Shown piece by piece: positions 1 to 8,742 of a DNA stretch of 64,000 nucleotides (its first letter is position 1; each line of letters starts with the position of its first letter). The stretch is from Litchfieldia stipae (GTDB taxonomy: Bacteria; Bacillota; Bacilli; Bacillales; Bacillaceae_L): the NCBI RefSeq assembly GCF_014837155.1, contig NZ_JACYHA010000003.1, positions 248,001 to 312,000 of the forward strand, given 5' to 3'. The notes beneath the pieces were generated by a model. It saw nothing but the letters and a program-made list of their open reading frames with translations. It searched no databases and was not told the origin of the DNA. The translations under genes were made by a program, and so were the position numbers.

Positions 1-389
1 TGGCTAGTAGCACTGAAGAAGCTTCATTATTCTTTCAAATCATTATCACTAGCTTTATCTTAGGATTTTCGGGACTTTCTGTACAAGCACAGGTTGCAAG
101 TATCCTAGCTGATACAGATATCCGTTTCAAACCATTCTTTTTTGCACGAATCATACATGGTTTTATCTCAGCATTTTTAGTACTGATCTTATGGAAGCCA
201 CTTCACATTCATCTTCAAGATCCTGCAAATGCAAATCATGCCATTGCTGTGTTTTTCCAGAGTCATACAGAAAGCTGGATTGTTCCATTTTGGAATATGA
301 TGGCACAATACGGACCAATTATCACGATTATTTCATTGGCTATTTACATTTTCTTGTATGCTCTAAGAATGCAAAGTCATTCTAGGTAA
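1..389 (+). CDS. ylbJ: YlbJ, sporulation integral membrane protein (C-terminal part)
   Basis: This is an open frame running in from the left edge (first full codon at base 3) to TAA at 387-389, so only the last 128 residues are present. The segment GLSVQAQVASILADTDI and the hydrophobic stretches around it match my memory of the C-terminus of YlbJ, a nucleoside-recognition-domain membrane protein needed for spore formation in B. subtilis. It is convergent with coaD, as in B. subtilis. The two genes are separated by a bidirectional hairpin. The start lies outside the window. Confidence 0.85.
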   Translation, partial: ASSTEEASLFFQIIITSFILGFSGLSVQAQVASILADTDIRFKPFFFARIIHGFISAFLVLILWKPLHIHLQDPANANHAIAVFFQSHTESWIVPFWNMMAQYGPIITIISLAIYIFLYALRMQSHSR

Positions 390-394
390 ATATT

Positions 395-418
395 AAGAGG
401 CTGTCTCATGACAGCCTC

Positions 419-420
<2 letters not shown>
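395..420. terminator. Bidirectional terminator between ylbJ and coaD
   Basis: A perfect 11-bp stem, AAGAGGCTGTC / GACAGCCTCTT, with a TCAT loop. It overlaps the coaD stop codon (419-421) and lies 5 bases after the ylbJ stop, so it can serve both converging genes. It is one of several terminators in the window with a GGCTGTC stem. Confidence 0.85.
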
Positions 421-1472
<1,052 letters not shown>

Positions 1473-1612
1473 AAATAATCACCACATTTTATTCATATAT
1501 TCTAGCTATCAACCATTCATATCCTACCATAAACATATCTATGATGCCACACTCCAATAGGTCAGAGGTCAAAAACACTTAAGTCCCAATATTAAAAAAA
1601 TCTAAACTAGAT

Positions 1613-1642
1613 GTATAGCAGAATCTCTATTGGTCATAATTA
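1613..1642 (+). promoter_or_regulatory. Sporulation sigma-G/sigma-F type promoter of the csfG RNA
   Basis: GTATA at 1613-1617 fits the sigma-G -35 pattern GHATR. CATAATTA at 1635-1642 fits a forespore sigma -10. The spacer is 17 bases. The next hairpin begins at the predicted start point near 1649. No good sigma-A hexamer pair overlaps it. The assignment rests on pattern match and on the identity of the RNA that follows. Confidence 0.6.
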
Positions 1643-1648
1643 GTAAAG

Positions 1649-1823
1649 ACAACATCTATCGTGATGTTGTTGCCAACCGCGGAGAAGACTTACGTTTCCC
1701 CATAAGTTCTTCCTCCGGTTTCTCCTCTCCCTTTGCCTTCTACCATGAAAAGGTTTGTGATCGTAACAAATATCTCATGGATATAGAAGGACCCTGCAGA
1801 ACTCGTTTCTGCAGGGTTTTTTT
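1649..1823 (+). ncRNA. csfG: CsfG-like sporulation small RNA (ylbG-ylbH intergenic RNA)
   Basis: A structured RNA of about 175 nt lies between rsmD (ylbH) and ylbG. I recall this as the location of B. subtilis CsfG, a forespore RNA conserved in endospore formers. A 5' hairpin pairs 1649-1656 (ACAACATC) with 1663-1670. A longer arm pairs the CGGAGAAGACTTA region near 1678-1691 with TAAGTTCTTCCTCCG near 1703-1717. A CU-rich strand follows (about 1717-1736) with TTCTCCTCTCCC, complementary to Shine-Dalgarno sequences. The 3' end is a strong terminator (ACCCTGCAGA 1791-1800 / TCTGCAGGGT 1808-1817, then seven T). No credible protein is encoded. The identification is by position, architecture and promoter, not alignment. 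Confidence 0.72.
1791..1823 (+). terminator. Intrinsic terminator of the csfG RNA
   Basis: A 10-bp perfect stem (ACCCTGCAGA / TCTGCAGGGT), a 7-base loop and a T7 tract at 1817-1823. The only upstream plus-strand transcription unit is the small RNA. Confidence 0.9.
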
Positions 1824-1830
1824 GTTAAGG

Positions 1831-1940
1831 ATGTTTTCGTATATTTTATTGTTTTAAAACCGCGTCCTGTGGGGTCTCACTTTGCCCACTCGTCCCGAGG
1901 GAGTCTTGAGTGTATTCAGACTGCTAGAGAACTCATTTCA
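1831..1940. repeat. Dispersed repeat, copy A (degenerate)
   Basis: This is a shortened copy of the repeat family also seen at 6885, 9802, 28811 and 48337. It keeps TGTTTTCGTATA..TTGTT, CCGCGTCCTGTGGGGT, CTCACTTTGCCCACTCGTCCC and GAGTGTATTCAGACTGCTAGA. It has lost the first GCAGCCTGAATACACT arm and both GGCTGTTTTC termini. It fills the space between the csfG terminator and the end of ylbG. Confidence 0.8.
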
Positions 1941-1957
1941 AATTGTAACAGACTTTC

Positions 1958-2233
1958 TTAAAGACCTATTTTATAATCATATTCTTTCGCTTTGTCAGGG
2001 TTGGAATTCTCATATTCAAGCTTAAGGTACGGCTTATATGAAGGTTCTACCTGTTTAACATAAGGTAAGGATTTAATCTTACCAATTAACGATTCCACAT
2101 TGTCCATATCATTATAGATAACCATATATTTCAGTCGCTTAGATACATAGTGGATATTACCAAATCTCCGCATAGACTTAATATGCTTCAATGAGTGTAG
2201 GTAAACAATAATTCCTTGCCTTTGTCCGAACAT
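1958..2233 (-). CDS. ylbG: YlbG, DUF2129 family cytosolic protein
   Basis: A 91-residue protein of the YlbG/DUF2129 family, whose function is not established. It begins [19 protein letters not shown] and shows the alternating hydrophobic pattern of a small alpha/beta fold, with no membrane segment or signal peptide. It lies between ylbF and rsmD as in B. subtilis, but is cut off from rsmD here by the csfG gene and repeat copy A. The charged C-terminal tail is unlikely to be part of the fold. Confidence 0.92.
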   Translation of the reverse strand: MFGQRQGIIVYLHSLKHIKSMRRFGNIHYVSKRLKYMVIYNDMDNVESLIGKIKSLPYVKQVEPSYKPYLKLEYENSNPDKAKEYDYKIGL

Positions 2234-2356
2234 CGTATTTTCTCCTTTTTAAATAAATCAGGTAAAACACAAAAACTAATCTTAGTGTAGCATATCGGAG
2301 AATTAATTTACAATATAATCATTTCTGACAATTTGCGTTTAATCAGCCTTTTTTAT

Positions 2357-2800
2357 TTAACTACAGCCACAACTACCGCCACTACCGCAACCACCAGAGC
2401 AAGTTGATAGTGAATCAAAATATGGGTTTCCAGATGGAACCTTAATTTGCTCAGAAACCGCACTTCCAACCATTCTACTTAATTCATCTAGAAGATTCTG
2501 AATTTCTTGTTCTGCTTTTTTAAAGGCAGCAATGGTTTCGTTTAAATCTAACTTTCTTTTTAACTCACGTGTTTCTAATGTGACTGCTCTGTAATCAGGG
2601 TGGTATTTACCAAATCGTTGGACTTCTTCATATTTGTCTTTCATTTTAGTAAAATGAGCAATCATTTTTTGTGCTTCCGGATCATGTCTTAATGTATATA
2701 AAGAACGATTATATTCGTCCATTAGTTCTGATTGTAGGATCATGTTTGCTATCTCTTCACTGACATCTAATATTTCTAATCTTTCTAATGTAGCAAGCAT
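2357..2800 (-). CDS. ylbF: RicF (YlbF), subunit of the RicAFT RNA-processing complex
   Basis: A YlbF/YmcA-family helical protein of 147 residues. With RicA (YmcA) and RicT (YaaT) it forms an Fe-S-containing complex that guides RNase Y processing and affects competence, biofilm formation and sporulation in B. subtilis. The last 14 residues hold four cysteines (C134, C138, C144, C146) in a glycine-rich tail, consistent with the known iron-sulfur cluster ligation. The ATG is preceded by GGAGGTG. It is separated from the divergent ATP-grasp gene by about 160 bases. Confidence 0.95.
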   Translation of the reverse strand: MLATLERLEILDVSEEIANMILQSELMDEYNRSLYTLRHDPEAQKMIAHFTKMKDKYEEVQRFGKYHPDYRAVTLETRELKRKLDLNETIAAFKKAEQEIQNLLDELSRMVGSAVSEQIKVPSGNPYFDSLSTCSGGCGSGGSCGCS

Positions 2801-2963
2801 AATTTCACCTCCACTGACTAATATATCATGAAAAATTAATTATAGCGACTTTTTGTAGGTAATTCGACATCTCCAAGCATAAATTAACATTGACGAACGA
2901 AATTCTACAAACTATAATTTTCTAGATTAAATTAGTTTATTTTCTTATAAAGGAGAACAGTTG

Positions 2964-3782
2964 ATGAAACTAATTACCTTTAATCCATTCAGAACCATTG
3001 GAATACCCAATGTAAGCTATATCAAACCTGAGCAAATGTTTCGTGAGATAGACCGAATAAAAGAGGCGGATTTTATTTTATTCCCCGAAAATTGGCAGGT
3101 AAATTCTTTGGTTTATGGATTAAATAAAACCATCTTTCCAAGTATCCAATCGATTCAGCTTGGCTACAGCAAAATTGAAATGACAAGAGCATTATGGACT
3201 GTGTGCCCAGACCATATACCATATACAGAAATTCTTGGTAATTCAAGTGAAAATATTGAAAAGGTTTTAAACACATTCCCGTTCCCTTTCGTTGCAAAAG
3301 AAAATCGTAATTCAATGGGGAAGGGAGTTTTTCTTATTCACAATGAAGAAGATTTCCGTGAATATGCAGAGAAAGTGGACACCTTTTATATTCAAGAATA
3401 TTTGGAAAATGACGGCCGTGACTTACGCGTTTGTGTGGTAGGAAATGAAATTATTGCTGCATATTGGAGAATTGGAGCAAATGGTGAGTTTCTTCATAAC
3501 ATTGCAAGAGGGGGAGAAATCTCACATGAGTTCATTCCAAAAGAAGCATGTGAATTAGTTCTTTCAGTTGCACAAAGCCTGAATATTAATCATGCTGGAT
3601 TTGACATTATGTATAGTGATAATAAACCATACATTCTTGAATTTAACACCTTATTTGGCAATCAAGGTACAACCAATCAAGAGGTAACCGTTGAAACAAA
3701 AATCTTTAACTATCTGTTATCACAATACCAACCACCATTCCCTGGACCTATATCCCCAATAACAGGGAAACAAATTTCTTAA
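2964..3782 (+). CDS. RimK-type ATP-grasp ligase-like protein
   Basis: A 272-residue ATP-grasp protein related to RimK-like alpha-L-glutamate ligases and Bacillus spore-coat ATP-grasp proteins. Visible marks are the FPFVAKENRNSMGKGVFLI segment (ATP-binding beta strand and glycine loop, about 109-127), FYIQEYLE, DLRVCVVGNEIIAAYWR, and the metal-binding end HAGFDIMY..YILEFNTLFG. ATG 2964 sits 8 bases after AGGAG; a TTG one codon earlier is spaced less well. Its substrate cannot be told from sequence. It sits alone between ylbF and a lipoprotein gene, a spot I recall as lacking it in B. subtilis. Confidence 0.8.
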   Translation: MKLITFNPFRTIGIPNVSYIKPEQMFREIDRIKEADFILFPENWQVNSLVYGLNKTIFPSIQSIQLGYSKIEMTRALWTVCPDHIPYTEILGNSSENIEKVLNTFPFPFVAKENRNSMGKGVFLIHNEEDFREYAEKVDTFYIQEYLENDGRDLRVCVVGNEIIAAYWRIGANGEFLHNIARGGEISHEFIPKEACELVLSVAQSLNINHAGFDIMYSDNKPYILEFNTLFGNQGTTNQEVTVETKIFNYLLSQYQPPFPGPISPITGKQIS

Positions 3783-3787
3783 TGCTT

Positions 3788-3827
3788 GAGGCTGTCCCAT
3801 TCTACCCTTTGGACAGCCTCTTTTTTT
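3788..3827. terminator. Terminator after the ATP-grasp gene
   Basis: A 10-bp stem, GAGGCTGTCC (3788-3797) / GGACAGCCTC (3811-3820), followed by seven T. It lies between convergent genes, and its stem is of the recurring GGCTGTC type. Confidence 0.9.
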
Positions 3828-3828
3828 G

Positions 3829-4257
3829 TTATTCAATGGTCACACTAAACTCTTCTTGAAGTTGATATTTTTGCCCATCCGCTTTTTTTATTTCAAGCTT
3901 AATGATATGTTCACCAATATGTAATCCTTTAATGATAAATGCAGCTGTTGAGATTTGATCAACGACTTTTCCATCAACAGATAGTTCTATATAGCCTTCT
4001 CCTTTAAGCCTTCCCTCTTCACCAAATGTGTAGTCTGGAATGATACACTCTACGTACACATTATGACCAATCACTTGCTGTTGGACCACCACTTGTTTCC
4101 GACCTGATTTCTTCATTGCACTAACAGGACTTATTCCCTGAATATCATTGGATTCAACACTCTCGATACTTAATGATGATGCTTCTGGGACTGGCTTATC
4201 GTTTGTACATCCTACTAACATAAATAAAGTCATAGGTATTACATAGATACTGCGCAT
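3829..4257 (-). CDS. Predicted lipoprotein of unknown function
   Basis: A 142-residue protein with a short signal sequence (MRSIYVIPMTLFMLVGC) and a lipobox LVGC with the modified cysteine at residue 17, so it should be anchored to the outer face of the membrane. After a low-complexity linker, residues about 55-140 look like a single beta-rich domain (VYVECIIPDYTFGEEG, IELSVDGKVVD, GEHIIKLEIKK), reminiscent of an Ig-like fold. I do not recognise the family. It lies upstream of the ATP-grasp terminator and downstream of ylbE on the same strand. Confidence 0.8.
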   Translation of the reverse strand: MRSIYVIPMTLFMLVGCTNDKPVPEASSLSIESVESNDIQGISPVSAMKKSGRKQVVVQQQVIGHNVYVECIIPDYTFGEEGRLKGEGYIELSVDGKVVDQISTAAFIIKGLHIGEHIIKLEIKKADGQKYQLQEEFSVTIE

Positions 4258-4325
4258 CGTCTCACTCCTTTATTAAGTAGTGTTGACAGGATTTCAGTCA
4301 TTACTCATAAAAAATACTATGAGAA

Positions 4326-4565
4326 TTAATCCTTCTTTCTCATAGCACCATACATTTGCATCATCATTGAAGCAAGCTCTATAGAATTAGATATCTGCTC
4401 TACTTTATGTGGTAAGGTTTGTTTAAAATAGTTTTTCGTAGCGATTTCAAGTCGATGTCGATCATTAGGATTACGTGCTAAATGTCGATACCATCTTGGA
4501 TGGCTCCTTACATATTGCTTCACTTGCTCATTTTCATTTAACCAGTCTATAACATCCCTCCGCAT
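4326..4565 (-). CDS. ylbE: YlbE-like protein
   Basis: A small 79-residue soluble protein of the YlbE-like family, function unknown. The sequence RSHPRWYRHLARNP and the C-terminal helix with MMMQMYGAMRKKD are characteristic. The ATG follows a GGAGAT site. The gene is 26 bases downstream of ylbD on the same strand, so the two are probably co-transcribed, as in B. subtilis. Confidence 0.9.
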   Translation of the reverse strand: MRRDVIDWLNENEQVKQYVRSHPRWYRHLARNPNDRHRLEIATKNYFKQTLPHKVEQISNSIELASMMMQMYGAMRKKD

Positions 4566-4591
4566 AGAAATCTCCTTCCAATAGTTCGCTA

Positions 4592-5005
4592 TTAATCTTT
4601 ACGAAATGCAAAGGGATGGTTTTGTTGCCTCTTTTGCGCATCTTTAGACTGACCAGCCCCTGACTGCTGTCCATCTCCTTTAAACTGATGAATAACCTGC
4701 TGAATCGTAGTAATTGCGCTTCCTACATTGCTGATTTGTTGCTGTACGTCATTCATATTCACATTTTTAATCGATGTGAGAACTTTGTTCATGATGTCTG
4801 ACTTCGAGCCTTTCTTGTTCTCATTTTTCTCTTCAGTGCCACTATATTTTTTCCAAGACGCATCATCTTCACCTAATAGGTACCAATCTTCATAAATTTC
4901 TTGCCAAGTCTTTTTTCCATTTCTAACCTCAGCAATTAATGTAGGGTGCTTCTTGACAAACTTTTTAAATTCCACGATAGTAGGATGAACATTTTGTTTT
5001 GCCAT
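4592..5005 (-). CDS. ylbD: YlbD, spore coat protein family
   Basis: A 137-residue protein of the YlbD coat family. The N-terminal half has the conserved pattern HPTIVEFKKFVKKHPTLI, then KKTWQEIYEDWYLLGEDD. The C-terminal third is rich in Q, G and K and ends FAFRKD, as often seen in coat proteins. The ATG is preceded by GAGGTGAGTT. Likely sporulation expression is inferred from the family, since I could not assign a sigma-E or sigma-K promoter with confidence. Confidence 0.9.
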   Translation of the reverse strand: MAKQNVHPTIVEFKKFVKKHPTLIAEVRNGKKTWQEIYEDWYLLGEDDASWKKYSGTEEKNENKKGSKSDIMNKVLTSIKNVNMNDVQQQISNVGSAITTIQQVIHQFKGDGQQSGAGQSKDAQKRQQNHPFAFRKD

Positions 5006-5176
5006 TTAACTCACCTCTTAAAGATAACATTCGCCTACAATATCATATCTAATGATTTAATAAATGGTTCGCCCATTTCACTTATTCAATGAATGGGATT
5101 TCGGATTTACTTTAAATTGCAGAATAACGATATAAATTGTTACAATAATATGAAAACAAGAAAAAGGGTGATTAGC

Positions 5177-5665
5177 TTGAACGAAGAGTTGTTAGAAGAA
5201 ATGAAGGAATTTTTCAAAGTAGCATCTGAAAACGAAAAACAAACCTTTGAGGATATAGTACATAGTTTAATAAGAAAACAGAAAAAGCAAAATGCTTCCT
5301 ATCTTGGTGAACTATTACATGCTGAGGGGAAATTCAAAGATAACCAATATGAAATGACCATTCCGAATTCTGACATCATCCAGAATTCATTAAATATCGT
5401 TCATGGTGGAATAACAGCTACCCTGATTGATTCAGCAATGGGTTCATTAGCTTTCCACTTACTGCCTGAAGATCAAGCTGCAGTCACAACCGAATTAAAG
5501 ATCAACTACCTTGCACCTGGAATTGGCTCAACACTTACTTGTATTGCTTCATTAATTAATCGGGGCTCAAACCTAATTGTAACTGAAGGAAAAGTATTTC
5601 GTGATGATGGAAAATTAATTGCCCATGCAACTGGTAGTTTTTTTATTATCAAAAGAAAAATATAA
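5177..5665 (+). CDS. PaaI-type hotdog-fold thioesterase
   Basis: A hotdog-fold acyl-CoA thioesterase of the PaaI/YbgC group, 162 residues. The motif NIVHGGITATLIDSAMGSLA (His-Gly-Gly followed by catalytic Asp in the long helix) and the later strand VTTELKINYLAPG are diagnostic. The frame stays open to 5093, but TTG 5177 has AAGGGTG six bases upstream and gives a family-length protein, while the upstream codons encode an unrelated charged stretch. The substrate is unknown. It is divergent from ylbD and convergent with ylbC. Confidence 0.85.
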   Translation: MNEELLEEMKEFFKVASENEKQTFEDIVHSLIRKQKKQNASYLGELLHAEGKFKDNQYEMTIPNSDIIQNSLNIVHGGITATLIDSAMGSLAFHLLPEDQAAVTTELKINYLAPGIGSTLTCIASLINRGSNLIVTEGKVFRDDGKLIAHATGSFFIIKRKI

Positions 5666-5672
5666 TCTTAAA

Positions 5673-5714
5673 AAGGCTGTCCCTCCAAAGTAAACACTTG
5701 AATGGCAGCCTTGT
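5673..5714. terminator. Terminator between the thioesterase gene and ylbC
   Basis: Stem AAGGCTG (5673-5679) / CAGCCTT (5706-5712) with a long loop, between two converging genes. It is weaker than its neighbours but belongs to the same GGCTG stem class. Confidence 0.6.
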
Positions 5715-5720
5715 TCTATC

Positions 5721-6794
5721 TTATTCCCACTTTTGCACAAAGTTTTGAGTATAATGTTTCTCGAACACGCCCACACCTAAATGAGTAAACTTTTCATTTA
5801 ATAATGTCTCACGATGCCCTTCACTATTTAACCATCCCTCCACTGCTGCAATACCATCAACATACAGTGCTGCTATATTTTCTCCTGCTAATTGATAGAT
5901 AACCTCACCCTCTGCTAACCGATCAGCTAGTCCACCAGTTGTTGGCGATTTATGAGAAAAATAATTATTTTGATTCATATCCTTGCTATGATTATAAGCT
6001 ACTTCTGCTGTCGTTTTGTCCCATTTCAAGGATGGAAGATCATGTCTTTTTCTAATAACATTTGTAATATCGAGAATTTGTGCTTGATTCCCTTTCTCAA
6101 CCTCTTTCCACTCTTCATCAATAAGTTCTTTTGCAGATATTAGATCTCCTCGATAAATAAGCTCATAAGGTCTTTGCTTCACAAGGGTTTCACTATTCAT
6201 ATATCTAACACTTGATAGCTTATTCGTAAATGTATCAAAGTACAGCTGTACAAATACATGATCTAATTCAACAAGAGGCATCTTAAGCATTTCGGTTTCA
6301 TTTAATTCAAATCGATAAGAATTATTTTGGGCATGAAAAGAGATTTTATTTGTTAAAGGAATGTTATTTTCTATTTCTTTTAAAGATTGTCCAATTTTGA
6401 AAGGATGTAAATCTAACTTATCTCCAATGGCATAGACGGTCACTACCTTATCTTTTTCAATGCCAATCTGTATGTATTGTTCAAAATCCTCATTGTAAAT
6501 CCACCAATCATAATCATAAGAAGAACGATCGATTCGAACAGGTTTTCCGAGTAGTTTCTCAATCTCGTCTGCCTCTAGTCCTATATAAGAGTGCACTCCC
6601 TTCAAATCCTGCACGTCATCAATTTTTTTATCTGTATTCTCAAGTACGCTCTCAATTTGGAGTTCATTCTCAAGTGAAGGTAATACCTCATTTGTATCAT
6701 CAACGGAGAATTTGTTAACATCAATACTCGCAGAATAAATAATGATAATAGAAACAATTAATAGGAAGATGATGATTACACTTCTTTTACTCAA
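5721..6794 (-). CDS. ylbC: YlbC, membrane-anchored or secreted CAP-domain protein
   Basis: A 357-residue protein with an N-terminal hydrophobic segment (residues about 5-22, SVIIIFLLIVSIIIIYSAS) acting as signal or anchor. A CAP-associated N-terminal domain follows (about 65-205, with GLEADEIEKLLGKP). The C-terminal CAP/SCP-like domain (about 235-355) shows AYNHSKDMNQNNYFSHKSP, AGENIA and WLNSEGHRETLLN. The function is unknown; the family is extracytoplasmic. Repeat copy B lies about 90 bases upstream. Confidence 0.92.
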   Translation of the reverse strand: MSKRSVIIIFLLIVSIIIIYSASIDVNKFSVDDTNEVLPSLENELQIESVLENTDKKIDDVQDLKGVHSYIGLEADEIEKLLGKPVRIDRSSYDYDWWIYNEDFEQYIQIGIEKDKVVTVYAIGDKLDLHPFKIGQSLKEIENNIPLTNKISFHAQNNSYRFELNETEMLKMPLVELDHVFVQLYFDTFTNKLSSVRYMNSETLVKQRPYELIYRGDLISAKELIDEEWKEVEKGNQAQILDITNVIRKRHDLPSLKWDKTTAEVAYNHSKDMNQNNYFSHKSPTTGGLADRLAEGEVIYQLAGENIAALYVDGIAAVEGWLNSEGHRETLLNEKFTHLGVGVFEKHYTQNFVQKWE

Positions 6795-6884
6795 AGGTAT
6801 ACCCCTTTCTCTTAACTATCGTTTGTTTCTATCAGTATATTAACGATTAATAGATTTATTACTATTTACTCTATTTTTTATAAT

Positions 6885-7047
6885 GGCTGTTTTCTCAAAG
6901 TTTGTTGTTTTTTAAGGTGAATTAATTGAGAATCGATTTCTAGCAGCCTGAATACACGGGGGACTCCCGTGGGACTAGTTGCTCCCACTGGACGCGGAGT
7001 GTATTCAGGCTGCGGTATCACAAGCAACAATATATACGAAAACAGCC
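6885..7047. repeat. Dispersed MITE-like repeat, copy B (complete, inverted orientation)
   Basis: A 163-bp element bounded by GGCTGTTTTC (6885-6894) and GAAAACAGCC (7038-7047). Inside is a second inverted pair, GCAGCCTGAATACAC and GTGTATTCAGGCTGC. It lies in the opposite orientation to copies C and E, since the TCAAAGTTTGTTG end comes first. It contains no reading frame of note. It occupies the region between ylbC and ylbB. Confidence 0.9.
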
Positions 7048-7062
7048 TTTATAATTGAACAA

Positions 7063-7093
7063 TAGAAAGGCACCCAATATGAGTGCCTTTCTA
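7063..7093 (-). terminator. Terminator-like hairpin after ylbB
   Basis: Stem TAGAAAGGCAC (7063-7073) / GTGCCTTTCTA (7083-7093), five bases past the ylbB stop. The T tract on the minus strand is short and interrupted, so termination may be partial. Confidence 0.6.
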
Positions 7094-7097
7094 CTGC

Positions 7098-7532
7098 TTA
7101 ATGATGGATTTGTTCACTTTCGGATATCTCACTTAATGCATGACCAGCACTTTCATCTGACATCTTGTCTATTGCTAAGTCACCTAAAGAGATAATACCT
7201 ACTAACTTTTCATTTTTGACAACAGGAAGACGTCGTATTTGATGCTCAGCCATCAAATTTGATGCCTCTTGTATACTTGTCTCAGGATTAACTGTAATAA
7301 GATTCTCACTCATGACGTTAGTCACTTTATTTGAACCTGCATGCTTTTCAGCTATCCCTCTTACTACAAGATCTCGGTCTGTAATCATTCCGATTAACTT
7401 CTGTGTATCATTGTCAATAATCGGAATAGCCCCAACATCTAAATCCCTCATTTTCACTGCAACCTCATAGACATTATCTAGTGTGGTACAATAATCAACA
7501 TTCGATGTCATGACATCTTGTACTGATTTCAT
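7098..7532 (-). CDS. ylbB: YlbB, paired CBS-domain protein
   Basis: A 144-residue protein made of two tandem CBS domains (about 1-65 and 72-130), each ending in the DRDLVVRG or LGDLAIDK type motif. Such modules bind adenine nucleotides and regulate partner proteins; the partner is unknown. The start MKSVQDVMTSN at 7532 has AAGGAGG upstream at 11 bases, longer than ideal. An in-frame ATG at 7559 would place that SD inside the gene. It sits in the ylb cluster next to divergent ylbA. Confidence 0.9.
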   Translation of the reverse strand: MKSVQDVMTSNVDYCTTLDNVYEVAVKMRDLDVGAIPIIDNDTQKLIGMITDRDLVVRGIAEKHAGSNKVTNVMSENLITVNPETSIQEASNLMAEHQIRRLPVVKNEKLVGIISLGDLAIDKMSDESAGHALSEISESEQIHH

Positions 7533-7751
7533 TTTTTTGAAAACCTCCTTAGCGAACATGTAAACAATAAACCATCATTGTAATAACATCATAAGAATGA
7601 CGTTATACTATAGTATGTTCGTTAAACGACTTGAACTATTCACAGTTTCACATTTCCCAAATAATATCATCTTAAGATTGCAACTTGCTCATTTTCATAC
7701 TATTATTAAACAGAAGGTACTAACGGTAATGTTTTTTAGGAGGGACTTTAT

Positions 7752-8108
7752 ATGAAGTTTGAGAATACAGGACTAGAAAATCAAACAGTTGATTTTTCAA
7801 GACTTAGCGACGTAATGAAAGAATTAGGATTTGTCTTAGCAGGGCAATGGGATTATGAACGTGTTACATATGATCGTAAATTTGACCTAAAAGGTGAAAT
7901 TTTTTACTTACGTGTGCAAGCCTTTACAGTTGAAGGTGAAATTGAAGGGAAGCATGCCGTTGTTAAACTGCTCACGCCTTTATTAGGTAAGCATTATTAT
8001 CCTCATGGCGTAGAATATGGCGATGGAGAGACATTCCCGAAAACAATTGTTGAACAATCTACAAGACTGTTATCACAGCTTTCAGATGAGCTTGAAAAAA
8101 TTAAATAA
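7752..8108 (+). CDS. ylbA: YlbA, YugN-like family protein
   Basis: A 118-residue soluble protein of the YugN-like family, function unknown. It reads MKFENTGLENQTVDFSRLSD, then a beta-rich centre (GQWDYERVTYDRKFDL, YYLRVQ-like strand) and PHGVEYGDGETFP. The ATG has AGGAGG nine bases upstream. It is divergent from ylbB and convergent with the Asp23-like gene, ending at a perfect palindromic terminator. Confidence 0.88.
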   Translation: MKFENTGLENQTVDFSRLSDVMKELGFVLAGQWDYERVTYDRKFDLKGEIFYLRVQAFTVEGEIEGKHAVVKLLTPLLGKHYYPHGVEYGDGETFPKTIVEQSTRLLSQLSDELEKIK

Positions 8109-8114
8109 TCCATG

Positions 8115-8145
8115 AAAAGAGGCTGTCTAGACAGCCTCTTTTGTT
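8115..8145. terminator. Perfect palindromic terminator after ylbA
   Basis: AAAAGAGGCTGTCT (8115-8128) is followed directly by its exact complement AGACAGCCTCTTTT (8129-8142). It therefore works equally on both strands between converging genes. The stem is of the GGCTGTC class. Confidence 0.92.
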
Positions 8146-8163
8146 AAGTATAAATTGTAGCCT

Positions 8164-8499
8164 TTACATTTGAATGTGATCGATTTTAATATGAACTCGA
8201 TTCACCATAATACCCGTTAATTCAAGAATTTCATCGATAATAAGTTTTTGAAGCTGAACACATGTATCTAGGATATTCTCGCCAGTCTTAACTGACACTC
8301 TTAATTCAATTGTAAGACCGTTATCATCTTGTTCAATTTCGATTCCGCTTTTTCTAGTTAATTTTTGCAGGATATTTGTATTAAAACCTGACAATGAAGT
8401 CGCAACACCGTCAAATTCCTCTACACATATGGATGAAATAATTGATATGACTTCTTCTTTTATATAAAGTATACCGTAGTCAAGTGTTTGCTGTAAGAT
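8164..8499 (-). CDS. Asp23/Gls24-family protein with a non-canonical start
   Basis: The frame encodes a full Asp23/Gls24 (alkaline-shock, envelope-stress) domain: TLDYGILYIKEEVISIISSI, EFDGVATSL, then GIEIEQDDNGLTIELRVSVK and an NRVHIKIDHI end. Family members are small, often membrane-associated, and poorly understood. A TTG at 8394 would cut the domain in half. The only strong SD is AAGGAGG at 8509-8515, and the codons after it are CTG, CTT, ATC, TTA with no ATG, GTG or TTG. ATC at 8499-8497 lies 9 bases from the SD and gives 111 residues. Either an AUC start is used or a start codon has mutated. Confidence 0.65.
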   Translation of the reverse strand: MLQQTLDYGILYIKEEVISIISSICVEEFDGVATSLSGFNTNILQKLTRKSGIEIEQDDNGLTIELRVSVKTGENILDTCVQLQKLIIDEILELTGIMVNRVHIKIDHIQM

Positions 8500-8742
8500 A
8501 AGCAGCTACCTCCTTTTTACTAGCTCCAAAGTGAAAATGTTTCAACAACAATATTTGAAGTAAATTTGATTTCAAGAGCTAAATATTTTAAGTCTGCTTT
8601 ATACTATGCTTCTTCTCATTTTTTGGGCACATTTTTCACAATTATTATCGTCTTTTTATTACTTAATTGTTGGTTTTATATTCATTCTCAACTATAATTT
8701 AAAGTACTGAATTGTTTTTTCTAGGAAAGGAGCAGTCATCAT

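Noticed and set aside
1630..1857. A 75-codon plus-strand frame across the csfG region
   Set aside because: It begins in the promoter -10 and runs through the RNA's hairpins and terminator. There is no SD and no protein-like composition.
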